Positions 19,552 through 28,005 of a DNA stretch of 64,000 nucleotides are shown here, piece after piece. Position numbers and translations under genes: made by a program. Position 1 is the first letter of the stretch; each line of letters starts with the position of its first letter. The stretch comes from Staphylococcus pseudoxylosus (GTDB lineage: Bacteria > Bacillota > Bacilli > Staphylococcales > Staphylococcaceae): NCBI RefSeq assembly GCF_003697915.1, contig NZ_RCVN01000006.1, positions 124,001-188,000 on the forward strand, read 5' to 3'. A model generated the notes under the pieces. That model worked only from the letters and a program-made list of their open reading frames with translations, ran no database searches and was not told where the DNA came from.

Positions 19552-19601
19552 AATAACGACCTCCTATTTAAACTATTCAGTAATAGTATACCCTACACAC
19601 A

Positions 19602-19619
19602 AATGCAAACGCTAACATA
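19602..19619. promoter_or_regulatory. CcpA cre site upstream of dhaK
   Basis: AATGCAAACGCTAACATA fits the staphylococcal cre consensus WWTGNAARCGNWWWCAWW at every position. It lies about 50 bases ahead of dhaK, near the expected promoter. It predicts CcpA repression of dhaKLM in glucose. Confidence 0.65.
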
Positions 19620-19622
19620 TGA

Positions 19623-19641
19623 ATGCAAATTTCATTTGCAT
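19623..19641. promoter_or_regulatory. Palindrome next to the dhaK cre site, possible operator
   Basis: ATGCAAAT-TTC-ATTTGCAT is a perfect 8-bp inverted repeat with a 3-base centre. It could bind a dimeric regulator of the dha operon; none is encoded nearby. Confidence 0.4.
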
Positions 19642-19722
19642 GTGAAAAATGGAAGCACTACTCATATTTTCTAAAATCGGTTTATAGTATCAATGCACTG
19701 TTAGCAAAGTTGACTAATCGCA

Positions 19723-19758
19723 AAGAAGAGGCTGGGACATAAATCCCAGCCTCTTCTT
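19723..19758. terminator. Terminator-like hairpin between fhuG and dhaK
   Basis: A perfect 15-bp stem with the common staphylococcal GGCTGGGA/TCCCAGCC core. T-tails are weak on both strands, so direction is uncertain; its place 80 bases past the fhuG stop suggests it ends fhuCBG. Confidence 0.6.
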
Positions 19759-19838
19759 ATCCTTGGCTTTTTCTATTTTATAAACACTACGTAAAGTAGA
19801 ATTTTTAGAATTTACATACTTTTAGCATTAAAACCAAA

Positions 19839-20855
19839 TTATACTGATTTCGTTTTATACATTAAGTATAAGAAATAAGGAGCCCCTATAATAGCAACTA
19901 CAATACCTGCTGGAACACCTGATGGTTGTAGTATAACTTGTCCAATAGTATCAGCTAGTACAAGTAAAAAAGCACCTATTAGTATTGAAATCGGTAAGAA
20001 TAATTGATGTCTCGGGCCAACAATCGACTTAGCAATATGCGGTCCCAACAAACCAATAAATCCAATCGCACCCGCTACAGAAACAGCTGCTGATGATAAC
20101 ACAACTGCCACTAATAATGAGACAATGCGTTCGCGCCCTATCTTCACACCGACACCTTGAGCTATATACTGATGTGTGTTCAATAAATTTAGGACATTCG
20201 CTTTAAATAACAAGAATGGTATTAATACGATAACCCATGGTAAAAAGGCTATAACAAACGCCCATTCATCACCCCAAATATTACCAGCAAGCCAAGAAGC
20301 TATAAACTCTGATTGGTCTTCGTCAAATGTAGACATTAGTGTTAATGAACCACCACTAAGTGCAGTAGACATCCCCACACCTACAAGTACCATACTCGCT
20401 GGCGTAATACCTTCTCCTTTATTATAACTAAACGAGAAAATAATAAGCGCTGTTAAAACACCACCTATCATACTGATAAATGGTAAAACATACACAAAAT
20501 TACTCGCGTCTACCTGTCCTACCACTATAAACAAAGCAATTACAAATCCACTTCCGGCATTAATACCTAATATACCAGGCTCTGCCAGTGGGTTTTTCGT
20601 TACACTTTGTATGACTGCACCACTCATGGCTAAAGCAGCACCAGCTAATATTGTAATAATCATACGCGGCAATCTAAATTCCATCAATATCAATGTATCT
20701 GTATATTCACCCTGGCCAATCAGCGTTTTGAAAAATGCCTCGACAGACATTTTATATTCTCCAGAAGTAATACTCCATGCGCACGCTAGCAAGACTAGAA
20801 TCGAGAGTATAATCATCGTGAGCCACTGTTTATATCTTAACTTTGGATCTATCAT
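19839..20855 (-). CDS. fhuG: FhuG, ferric hydroxamate permease
   Basis: A 338-residue FecCD-type permease with about nine to ten helices and the family motif LTLMS...LAGNIWGDEW and AGAIGFIGLLGPHIAKSIVGPRH, the cytoplasmic coupling helix that docks on the ATPase. It forms the membrane channel for ferric hydroxamates with FhuB. Its start overlaps the fhuB stop by 4 bases, implying translational coupling. Confidence 0.9.
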   Translation of the reverse strand: MIDPKLRYKQWLTMIILSILVLLACAWSITSGEYKMSVEAFFKTLIGQGEYTDTLILMEFRLPRMIITILAGAALAMSGAVIQSVTKNPLAEPGILGINAGSGFVIALFIVVGQVDASNFVYVLPFISMIGGVLTALIIFSFSYNKGEGITPASMVLVGVGMSTALSGGSLTLMSTFDEDQSEFIASWLAGNIWGDEWAFVIAFLPWVIVLIPFLLFKANVLNLLNTHQYIAQGVGVKIGRERIVSLLVAVVLSSAAVSVAGAIGFIGLLGPHIAKSIVGPRHQLFLPISILIGAFLLVLADTIGQVILQPSGVPAGIVVAIIGAPYFLYLMYKTKSV

Positions 20856-21853
20856 GAGAAGCGACCTCCTCTTTTAACTAAATACAAGAAGTAAGGTACA
20901 CCTATAAAGGAAATGATAGCTCCAACTGGTGCTTCTCCTAACATACGTGCAATCGTATCTGCAACTAGTAATAGCAAACCGCCGACTACAGCAGTTAAAG
21001 GTATCACTCTAGCATAGTCCGTACCCACTAAGTATCTCACTATATGTGGTACCATCAGGCCGACAAAGGCAATTTGACCAACCATTGCAACTGCAATACC
21101 AGCCAAAACCATGGATAATATCAGTGAAATAGCTCGTGTAAAAGCAACGTTTTGCCCTAGACCTTTGGCTAAAGTTTCACCTAAATTTAAAATTGTTAAT
21201 TGCTTACTCATTGAAATGATAATAACAAGCGCAATGAGGATAAACGGTGCTGCCCAAACTAATTGGTTCCAAGTTGTACCAGATACACCACCAGCACTCC
21301 AAAACGTTAAACTTTGATTTAGCCTAAATAATAAAGCAACACCTTGGCTTAATGCAGTTAACAACGCACTAACAGCAGCACCCGCCAAAATAATTCTCAT
21401 AGGATTGAACCCGTCACTTCTTGACCTTCCAATCATTAAAACGATAAAGCCACCCATTAACGCCCCTATAAAACCAGCAAACATCATCACAAGGAATGGC
21501 GCAGTAGGATAAAATGCAAACGTAAGCGCTAGCATAAATGATGCACCAGAGTTTAATCCTATAAGACTTGGATCAGCTAAACCATTTTTAGTCACGCCTT
21601 GAATAACAGCTCCGGAAGTCCCTAACGCAACGCCTACTAATATCGCCCCAATATCTCTTGGAATACGAATCTCACTGATAATATTATGTTGTTGATTTTT
21701 AGAATCGTAATTAAGCACCGCTTCAAAAATAGTGCTTAAGTGAATTTTGGCATCCCCAAACAATATCGAAATGATGAGTGCGCCGATTAATAATACTACA
21801 GCTATTATAAAAGTTGCTGTAAAACTTAACTTCCCTTTTCTCTTAGTAGTCAT
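20852..21853 (-). CDS. fhuB: FhuB, ferric hydroxamate permease
   Basis: A 333-residue FecCD-type permease, paralogue and partner of FhuG. VGQIAFVGLMVPHIVRYLVGTDYARVIPL is the ATPase-coupling helix. The fhuC stop and fhuB start are 10 bases apart, so the three genes are one Fur-controlled operon. The FhuD lipoproteins are not in this window; in S. aureus they lie elsewhere. Confidence 0.9.
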   Translation of the reverse strand: MTTKRKGKLSFTATFIIAVVLLIGALIISILFGDAKIHLSTIFEAVLNYDSKNQQHNIISEIRIPRDIGAILVGVALGTSGAVIQGVTKNGLADPSLIGLNSGASFMLALTFAFYPTAPFLVMMFAGFIGALMGGFIVLMIGRSRSDGFNPMRIILAGAAVSALLTALSQGVALLFRLNQSLTFWSAGGVSGTTWNQLVWAAPFILIALVIIISMSKQLTILNLGETLAKGLGQNVAFTRAISLILSMVLAGIAVAMVGQIAFVGLMVPHIVRYLVGTDYARVIPLTAVVGGLLLLVADTIARMLGEAPVGAIISFIGVPYFLYLVKRGGRFS

Positions 21854-21862
21854 AATTTACCC

Positions 21863-22666
21863 CTAAACTTCTGAATAGCTTTTTCTGCACAAGTCATACG
21901 TTACTAACATTGGTTTGCCAGTTCTTGGGTCTGTACTAATTTCAACATCAATGTTGAATACCTTTTCTAATATTTCTTTCGTTAATACTTCCTCAGTATC
22001 ACCATTGGCGATGATATCACCATTCTTCATAGTGATTAAATGATCAGAAAAGCGAACGGCTTGGTTAATATCATGTAATACCATAATAATAGTACAGCCT
22101 TGTTCTTTATTGAGCTGCGTAATTAATTCTAATATCTCTAACTGATGCGAAATATCTAAATATGTTGTTGGCTCATCTAAGAATATAATATCTGTACGTT
22201 GGGCTAACGCCATTGCAATCCATACACGTTGTCGTTGTCCTCCACTCAAATCATTTATCGGGCGCAATCTAAAATCGTAAGTACCTGTAACACACATTGC
22301 CCAGTCGATTTCTTTTTTATCTTCGGCAGATAGGCGTCCAAATCCTTTTTGATGTGGAAAACGACCATATGATACTAATTCACCAACTGTAAGGCCATCT
22401 GCAACCTCTGGAGATTGAGGTAAAATTGCAATTTTTTTAGCAATCTCTTTCGTAGATTGTGAGTGTATGTTTTCGTTATCTAATTTGATTTCTCCACCTT
22501 TAATTGGCAGTAGTCGTGATAACGCTTTAAGTAATGTCGACTTACCACAACCGTTTGGCCCTATAATTGAGGTAATCTTGCCATCAGGAATGTGAACATC
22601 TAAATTATCCACAATGACATTTTCTCCATAACCTATAGTGACCTGTTCTCCTTTTAAGCGATTCAT
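21863..22666 (-). CDS. fhuC: FhuC, ABC ATPase for ferric siderophore uptake
   Basis: A 267-residue ABC ATPase: Walker A GPNGCGKST, Q-loop region LPQSPEVAD, signature LSGGQRQR, Walker B IIFLDEPTT, H-loop VLHD. It powers FhuBG. In S. aureus FhuC also energises the Hts and Sir siderophore importers, so it may serve other permeases here. The frame is open to 22696, but AAGAAGGGGA is well placed for ATG 22666 and FhuC proteins begin MNRL. First gene after a perfect Fur box. Confidence 0.92.
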   Translation of the reverse strand: MNRLKGEQVTIGYGENVIVDNLDVHIPDGKITSIIGPNGCGKSTLLKALSRLLPIKGGEIKLDNENIHSQSTKEIAKKIAILPQSPEVADGLTVGELVSYGRFPHQKGFGRLSAEDKKEIDWAMCVTGTYDFRLRPINDLSGGQRQRVWIAMALAQRTDIIFLDEPTTYLDISHQLEILELITQLNKEQGCTIIMVLHDINQAVRFSDHLITMKNGDIIANGDTEEVLTKEILEKVFNIDVEISTDPRTGKPMLVTYDLCRKSYSEV

Positions 22667-22763
22667 AATTCCCCTTCTTCCTATATTAATAAGCATAACA
22701 TCGTATATTTTCCCAATTAATTTATATTAAGTCATGTTAAATTTTCCAATTATCTCAAGTAAA

Positions 22764-22778
22764 TGATAATCATTATCA
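22764..22778. promoter_or_regulatory. Fur box of fhuCBG
   Basis: TGATAATCATTATCA is a perfect 7-1-7 Fur palindrome. It lies about 100 bases ahead of fhuC. It predicts repression of ferrichrome uptake when iron is plentiful. Confidence 0.85.
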
Positions 22779-22934
22779 CAGATGATATTATATCATTTTT
22801 TACACCTATTGACTATTAATTATTTTTAACAGTCCCTTATATTTCGTTAGCTTTATAGGCATTCTGTTCACAAAATGACACGCTTAAATCTTAATTCGTT
22901 ATATGATTTGTTGAGCTTCTTTTTATAATAAAAA

Positions 22935-22972
22935 GCCTAATTTATGATGGAAATATTCCAAATAAATTAGGC
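22935..22972 (-). terminator. Terminator of the YitT gene
   Basis: GCCTAATTTAT/ATAAATTAGGC (11 bp) with a T-run on the minus strand, about 35 bases past the stop. Confidence 0.85.
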
Positions 22973-23004
22973 AACTTTATTATTCAACTTTAAATTGTTT
23001 TATC

Positions 23005-23841
23005 TTAATGTTCATCGATTAAGAAACCATTTCCGTATACATCACGTACATCATGAATAACTAGAAATGCATTATCATCGATTTTTTTTATTAAACGCTT
23101 TGCTTTCGTTACTTGTGTTTTAGTGATAACAACATACAAAACATCTTTATCTTCTTTTGAGAAGTAGCCACGCCCATTTAAAATGGTAAGTCCACGTCCT
23201 ACTTGTTCATCAATTACTTTGGCAATTTCATCCGGCTTGCTTGAAATAATTGTCATTGCTTTCTTCGTATTTAAACCTTCAATGACGTAATCCATTACTT
23301 TCGTACCGATATACAATGAAATCACAGTAACCAATGCACTAGAAATTGGAATAACAGTCAGTGATATAGCTACAACAATTAAATCGAAGAATAGTAACGC
23401 ATACGGTGTACTAACGTCTAGGTATTTATTAGCGATTCGAGCTAAAATTGTAGTCCCTGCTGTAGTACCACCTGCAAGCACAATCACACCTATACCAAGA
23501 CCTACACAAAGACCACCAAATACTGCATTAACCAATATGTTACCTGTTTCAATTTCCCAACTTACAGTTAATTCTAAAAAGATAGAAATTAAAATCGTTG
23601 CAACAATAGTTAAATACATACTCCGTTTACTTAAAAATTTATAGCCTATCCCAATTAAAATGGCATTAAATACAAAGTTTGTAATACCTGGAGAAATGTG
23701 AAAAGCATAGTAAAGTACGATTGCTATACCAGTCACGCCTCCCTCACCTAAATCAGCAGATATAATAAACGTATTCACACCAGCTGAAAAAATGAACGAC
23801 CCAAAAATAACTAATATTAAATCACGTACTGTTTTATTCAC
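23005..23841 (-). CDS. YitT-family membrane protein (DUF161 + DUF2179)
   Basis: A 278-residue protein with about six membrane helices (FGSFIFSAGVNTFIISADLGEGGVTG is the family opening) and a C-terminal cytoplasmic DUF2179 domain (AMTIISSKPDEIAKVIDEQVGRGLTILNGRGYFS). Function is unknown in this family. The chosen GTG at 23841 has AAGGGGG 8 bases ahead; the GTG two codons earlier is too close to it. The gene is divergent from the RsaD-like RNA. Confidence 0.8.
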   Translation of the reverse strand: MNKTVRDLILVIFGSFIFSAGVNTFIISADLGEGGVTGIAIVLYYAFHISPGITNFVFNAILIGIGYKFLSKRSMYLTIVATILISIFLELTVSWEIETGNILVNAVFGGLCVGLGIGVIVLAGGTTAGTTILARIANKYLDVSTPYALLFFDLIVVAISLTVIPISSALVTVISLYIGTKVMDYVIEGLNTKKAMTIISSKPDEIAKVIDEQVGRGLTILNGRGYFSKEDKDVLYVVITKTQVTKAKRLIKKIDDNAFLVIHDVRDVYGNGFLIDEH

Positions 23842-24009
23842 CCACACGACCCCCTTGAATTTGCACTAATCAATTGAATGTTAGCAAATTATCGGAAATA
23901 CTACAACACGAATATAAGGAAAACTCTTTATATAATATATTTATTTTATATTGTAATTCCTTTATATTTAATTAAAATTCGTTAATTTTCAAAAATTCTG
24001 AAATTTCTG

Positions 24010-24038
24010 TTTACTTATTAATTTCTCTTTGATATAAT
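24010..24038 (+). promoter_or_regulatory. Sigma-A promoter of the RsaD-like RNA
   Basis: TTTACT (24010-24015), a 17-base spacer and a perfect TATAAT (24033-24038). It faces a region with no open reading frame and predicts a start near 24046. Confidence 0.75.
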
Positions 24039-24045
24039 AAAATTT

Positions 24046-24235
24046 ATCTTCTTATTGGTAGCCAATAAGAAGCCATCTCCTTTGTGTTGTTTATAGTAAC
24101 AAACAAAACAATTTTTGCTCGAGTATATACTTAGTACCTAGTCCTTACTATTTATATACAGTTAATTCATTTCCCGTAAAAGCCAAGTAATGATGAATGT
24201 GTCTCCTCACTTCAATTACTTGGCTTAATTTTTTT
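24046..24235 (+). ncRNA. rsaD: RsaD-like small regulatory RNA
   Basis: A free-standing RNA gene: strong promoter, no reading frame, then a clear terminator. The predicted RNA is about 190 bases. It opens with a perfect 11-bp hairpin (24048-24058 with 24062-24072, loop TAG), followed by an exposed pyrimidine stretch CCATCTCCTTTG that could pair with ribosome binding sites. It ends in a 12-bp terminator (24180-24191 with 24215-24226) plus seven T's, with another CTCC in its loop. From memory S. aureus RsaD (about 176 bases, CodY-regulated, linked to acetate/overflow metabolism) maps near this point between yitT-like and nupC genes; the identity is inferred from place and length only. Confidence 0.65.
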
Positions 24236-24321
24236 GCCTTTTATTTTATAATCATAATGTTTGATGGACACAACCATTATTTATAGCAAACTATAACGTT
24301 ATATCTAATAAAGAACAAAAA

Positions 24322-24367
24322 AACTAGACATTCAAAAACGTATACAAACACTTTTAAACATCTAGTT
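24322..24367 (-). terminator. Terminator of nupC
   Basis: AACTAGA/TCTAGTT outer stem with further pairing inside and a T-run on the minus strand, 55 bases past the nupC stop. Confidence 0.65.
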
Positions 24368-24422
24368 ATTTAATATGTTTCAATCAAAAATAAGTATATA
24401 ACTTAACTTTAATATTTAAAGT

Positions 24423-25652
24423 TTACCAAGCAAATAATCCAACAAATCCTGCAGTCATCAACGATACTAAAATACCTGCAAGTAATAACATCGGTACATA
24501 TTGTGATACGAAATCTGATGTTTTCTTATCTACAATTCCTTTTAAAGTACCTACAATCATACCGATTGTCGAGAAGTTCGCGAATGAAATTAAGAATGTT
24601 GTAATGACTGCACGTCTATGTGGCGAATAAGATTCAACAACATCTTTAATCTGTCCCATAACAACAAATTCATTAGTGACAATTTTTTTAGCCATCTGCT
24701 GTGCAACAATCCACGCTTCATCCCATGGTAAACCAAGCAATAACGCAAATGGATACATAAACGCACCAAGTATTTGATCTAAACCAAAACTACCTTTAAT
24801 ACCTGCCCAACCGCCAATGACGCCTGTAAGTAAATTAATCAATCGATCAATTAAATCTGATAGTGCAACGAAACTAATAACAAACGCTACAATAATTAGG
24901 ATTAATTTACCTGCGTTTAATACTGAATCACCTAAGAACGAGAAGAACGGTTGACGTTCTAATTCATTACTTTGAATCGTGTAAATAATATCTTCTTTTT
25001 CTTCTACCGTAACTGGATTTAATATAGATGAAATGATAATCGCATTGATTATATTTAATGGAATAGCTGTCAATACTAAATCACCTGGAACCATAGAGAC
25101 ATATGCCCCTACAATAGCCCCAGATACAGAACTCATAGACATCATCGCCACCGTTAACACACGAGTTTCTTTCATACGTTTTAATTGTTCATTCGAAACT
25201 GCTAATGCTTCTGTATTACCTAAAAACATCATTTCAATACCAAAGAATGATTCGAACTTTGGTTGACGTGTGATTTTGGCTAAAACCCAACCAATACCAC
25301 CAATTACTTTAGGTAAAATATTGAAATACATTAAAATGTCAAATAACGGAACAACTAATAATATTGGGAATAATGCACTTACTGCCATGTCCATTGCGCC
25401 TGGTTTTACCCAGCTAGAAAAAGCAAATCCTGTACCTGCATGTGCGGAATCAATCACCCAAGAAATACCATTAGCTAATGTTTGTACTGCAGTTTTTCCC
25501 CACGGAAAGTACATGAAGAACCAAGCTAAAAATAAGTTTAATACAACTAATATTGCAATTGATTTCCATTGAATATTCTTTTTGCTTCGAGAGAATAATA
25601 CTGCAATCCCTAAAAACACAAACAATCCAATTATGTTAATCACTAAAAACAT
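24423..25652 (-). CDS. nupC: NupC-type concentrative nucleoside transporter
   Basis: A 409-residue CNT-family nucleoside symporter. Landmarks are LFPILLVVPLFDILMYFNILPKVIGGIGW, GIEMMFLGNTEALAVSNEQL, and KIVTNEFVVMGQIKD with AVITTFLISFANFSTIGMIVG, which form the nucleoside and sodium/proton sites. The ATG at 25652 (MFLVINIIGL) matches the family start and has GGTGGG ahead; the frame is open to 25691. An unusual long inverted repeat occupies its leader (25737-25806). Confidence 0.88.
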   Translation of the reverse strand: MFLVINIIGLFVFLGIAVLFSRSKKNIQWKSIAILVVLNLFLAWFFMYFPWGKTAVQTLANGISWVIDSAHAGTGFAFSSWVKPGAMDMAVSALFPILLVVPLFDILMYFNILPKVIGGIGWVLAKITRQPKFESFFGIEMMFLGNTEALAVSNEQLKRMKETRVLTVAMMSMSSVSGAIVGAYVSMVPGDLVLTAIPLNIINAIIISSILNPVTVEEKEDIIYTIQSNELERQPFFSFLGDSVLNAGKLILIIVAFVISFVALSDLIDRLINLLTGVIGGWAGIKGSFGLDQILGAFMYPFALLLGLPWDEAWIVAQQMAKKIVTNEFVVMGQIKDVVESYSPHRRAVITTFLISFANFSTIGMIVGTLKGIVDKKTSDFVSQYVPMLLLAGILVSLMTAGFVGLFAW

Positions 25653-25736
25653 AATACACCCACCATTTCTTATTAAAATCATTGATAACAATGAATTTTT
25701 GAAAGTAATTTATGTAGCTATGTATTCAGAAGAATA

Positions 25737-25806
25737 AAGGTAAATGCATATTACTGACATAAACAATCATTCGTTCATAGACAGCATTGAACCATGCATT
25801 TACCTT
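25737..25806. repeat. Long inverted repeat in the nupC leader
   Basis: AAGGTAAATGCAT (25737-25749) and ATGCATTTACCTT (25794-25806) are perfect 13-bp arms around a 44-base loop, about 85 bases ahead of nupC and 235 past the abcA stop. The minus-strand tail is TTTATTCTTC, so it could be a weak abcA terminator, or a leader element of nupC. No known riboswitch fold was recognised. The rest of 25653-26041 shows nothing else. Confidence 0.5.
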
Positions 25807-26041
25807 AATTATTCCTAATCCCTAGTTTTGTTAATTCATTTTTGTAATTAATTTATACTTTCTCAAAACACTGTTTATTAATAATTCACAATAATTATAG
25901 CATGCATGTACTTTATATAAAATAACAATTTTATAGTTCGATAAACGTCACTTTTTGTACACAATCTAAGCTTAAACATTCGCCTTTCACTATGAAAACG
26001 CCTACACAACTATCGTCATCATTTACTTTTTACTCTTTTTC

Positions 26042-27760
26042 TTATTTCGTCAAATTCTGTGTGTTAACAAATTGTTGGTATTTCTCATGTTTCATAATCA
26101 ATTCTTGATGTGTACCTTTACCAGTTACTTTACCAGCATCTACGAAAATAATTTGCTCTGCTTTTTTAATAGTAGACAATCTATGTGCGATCACTACAGT
26201 TGTACGGTTTTCCATTAATTCTTCTAGTGCATCTTGAATCTTTCTTTCACTTTCACTATCCAAGTTAGCTGTAGCTTCGTCTAATAATAAAATATCTGGA
26301 TTTTTGACAAAACTACGAGCAATATCAATGCGTTGACGTTGGCCACCAGATAATTTCAATCCTCGTTCACCAACCATTGTATCGTAGCCATCTTCAAATT
26401 GTTCTATGAACTCATGACAGTTCGCTAATTTCGCAAAATGGATAAGTTCTTCGTCACTGACTTCACGGTTTATTCCATACAATATGTTATCTCTAATCGT
26501 ACCATTCATCATTGAGTTTGATTGCATAACGTAGCCTATTTTGTCGCGCCATTCACCTAACCCAATGTCATAAATGGACTTATCACCATATTTAATATCA
26601 CCTTGATCAATATCATACATCCGCTCAATAATATTAAAAATGGTACTCTTTCCTGACCCTGAAGGACCTACAAATGCAGTGACTTTACTCTGAGGTATTT
26701 CAAAACTAACATCACTCAGAATTGGCTTAACTCCATATTTAAAGTCAACCTGTTCAAATACCAAACTACCATCAGTAATCTTATCTTCTTGTTCTATATG
26801 GAATGCTTCCGTAGGTTCTTCCATAATTTCATAAATACGACCACTTGCACCTACAGCTTTTTTATAATCTGTAACAAGCGTTGAAAGATTAATCAGTGGT
26901 GTTGATAATTGTATAACATAGAAAATCATAGCAATCAGTGTGCCTGCTGTGATGGCACCAGTTGAAATTCTAATCGCACCAAACCCTAATATAATCGCGA
27001 TTGTAAGTAACATAATTACGCCTGAAATAGGCTGAATTACTGCAGTAATTTTAGCTTGTTTTAATCCTAAAAAGTAAATCTCTTTTAAGTTTTTATGTGC
27101 ATTATTTAGTTCTAAGTCTTCTGTATGTGAAACTTTCACTAAACGCATTTCTGTCAAGACACGACCTAATAAACCACTAAAATTAGCGATTTCAGCTTGT
27201 GTTTTTTTAGAAATCTTTTCCATAATTTTGCCTAATGGAAACATGATTAACACAAAAATTGGAATAGTGATGAATGTGACTAATGTCATCTTCCAATCCA
27301 TAATGAATAACATAACCAGCGAACCTAGAATTGTTAATACTGATGGTAATAAATTAGGAAGTTTTTGAGAAATAAATTCATTGATCACTTTCGTATCATC
27401 CGTCAGTCGGCTCATCAATTGGCCACTTTCATTTCGGTCAAAAAATGGCATTTTTAAATGGATAATATGATGCCATAATACCGATCTAATCGCGTATATA
27501 ACCTTTTCCCCAATTTTACTTAACAGATATAAACCCACACCACTAAGTAGTGCATTAACAATAAATATTGAAATAAAGCCTCCAACAAACATCCAGTTCA
27601 TATTATCAAAGGAAAATTTATCTACCAGTTTCCCAGTAAATAATGGGACTAGAAGTCCAGTAATACTACCCAATGAAGAAATAAATACAGCAATAATGAT
27701 AAGGCCAACAGGCCATGACAGTTTTTTAAATAAATAGAATAATGGATTTTCTTGCTTCAT
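26042..27760 (-). CDS. abcA: AbcA, ABC exporter (permease-ATPase half transporter)
   Basis: A 572-residue half transporter: six membrane helices (about residues 15-300), then an ATPase domain with Walker A GPSGSGKST, signature LSGGQRQR, Walker B ILLLDEATAN and H-loop IAHRLSTI. In S. aureus AbcA exports phenol-soluble modulins and affects beta-lactam resistance and autolysis. It is divergent from pbp4 across a shared promoter region, as in S. aureus. AGAGGT precedes the ATG. Confidence 0.9.
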   Translation of the reverse strand: MKQENPLFYLFKKLSWPVGLIIIAVFISSLGSITGLLVPLFTGKLVDKFSFDNMNWMFVGGFISIFIVNALLSGVGLYLLSKIGEKVIYAIRSVLWHHIIHLKMPFFDRNESGQLMSRLTDDTKVINEFISQKLPNLLPSVLTILGSLVMLFIMDWKMTLVTFITIPIFVLIMFPLGKIMEKISKKTQAEIANFSGLLGRVLTEMRLVKVSHTEDLELNNAHKNLKEIYFLGLKQAKITAVIQPISGVIMLLTIAIILGFGAIRISTGAITAGTLIAMIFYVIQLSTPLINLSTLVTDYKKAVGASGRIYEIMEEPTEAFHIEQEDKITDGSLVFEQVDFKYGVKPILSDVSFEIPQSKVTAFVGPSGSGKSTIFNIIERMYDIDQGDIKYGDKSIYDIGLGEWRDKIGYVMQSNSMMNGTIRDNILYGINREVSDEELIHFAKLANCHEFIEQFEDGYDTMVGERGLKLSGGQRQRIDIARSFVKNPDILLLDEATANLDSESERKIQDALEELMENRTTVVIAHRLSTIKKAEQIIFVDAGKVTGKGTHQELIMKHEKYQQFVNTQNLTK

Positions 27761-27833
27761 ATTTTTACCTCTTCTATTTTTTATATTTTTATCTTTTTAA
27801 AATAATGCTAAAAATGAATCTGAGCAGAATAAC

Positions 27834-27862
27834 ATTATAATGGTTAATGCGTTAAATTCCAA
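27834..27862 (-). promoter_or_regulatory. Promoter of abcA
   Basis: On the minus strand TTGGAA (27862-27857), a 17-base spacer and a perfect TATAAT (27839-27834). About 75 bases ahead of abcA. Confidence 0.6.
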
Positions 27863-27931
27863 GCAAACACAATTTTATTTTTTACAATCATTTTTGACAA
27901 TGCAATAATTACAATAATTTCATGAATGTAT

Positions 27932-27960
27932 TTTATTTAAACTTTACAATATGCTAAAAT
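27932..27960 (+). promoter_or_regulatory. Candidate promoter of pbp4
   Basis: TTTATT, 17-base spacer, and an extended -10 TGCTAAAAT ending at 27960, about 45 bases ahead of the pbp4 start. The -35 is weak. Confidence 0.4.
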
Positions 27961-28005
27961 ACTTCTATTGCAATAAAACTCAAAATATTAAGAGGGAATG
28001 TAATT

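Noticed and set aside
22927..22985. Hairpin taken as a second Fur-linked element
   Set aside because: Its symmetry and minus-strand T-run make it a plain terminator for the YitT gene.
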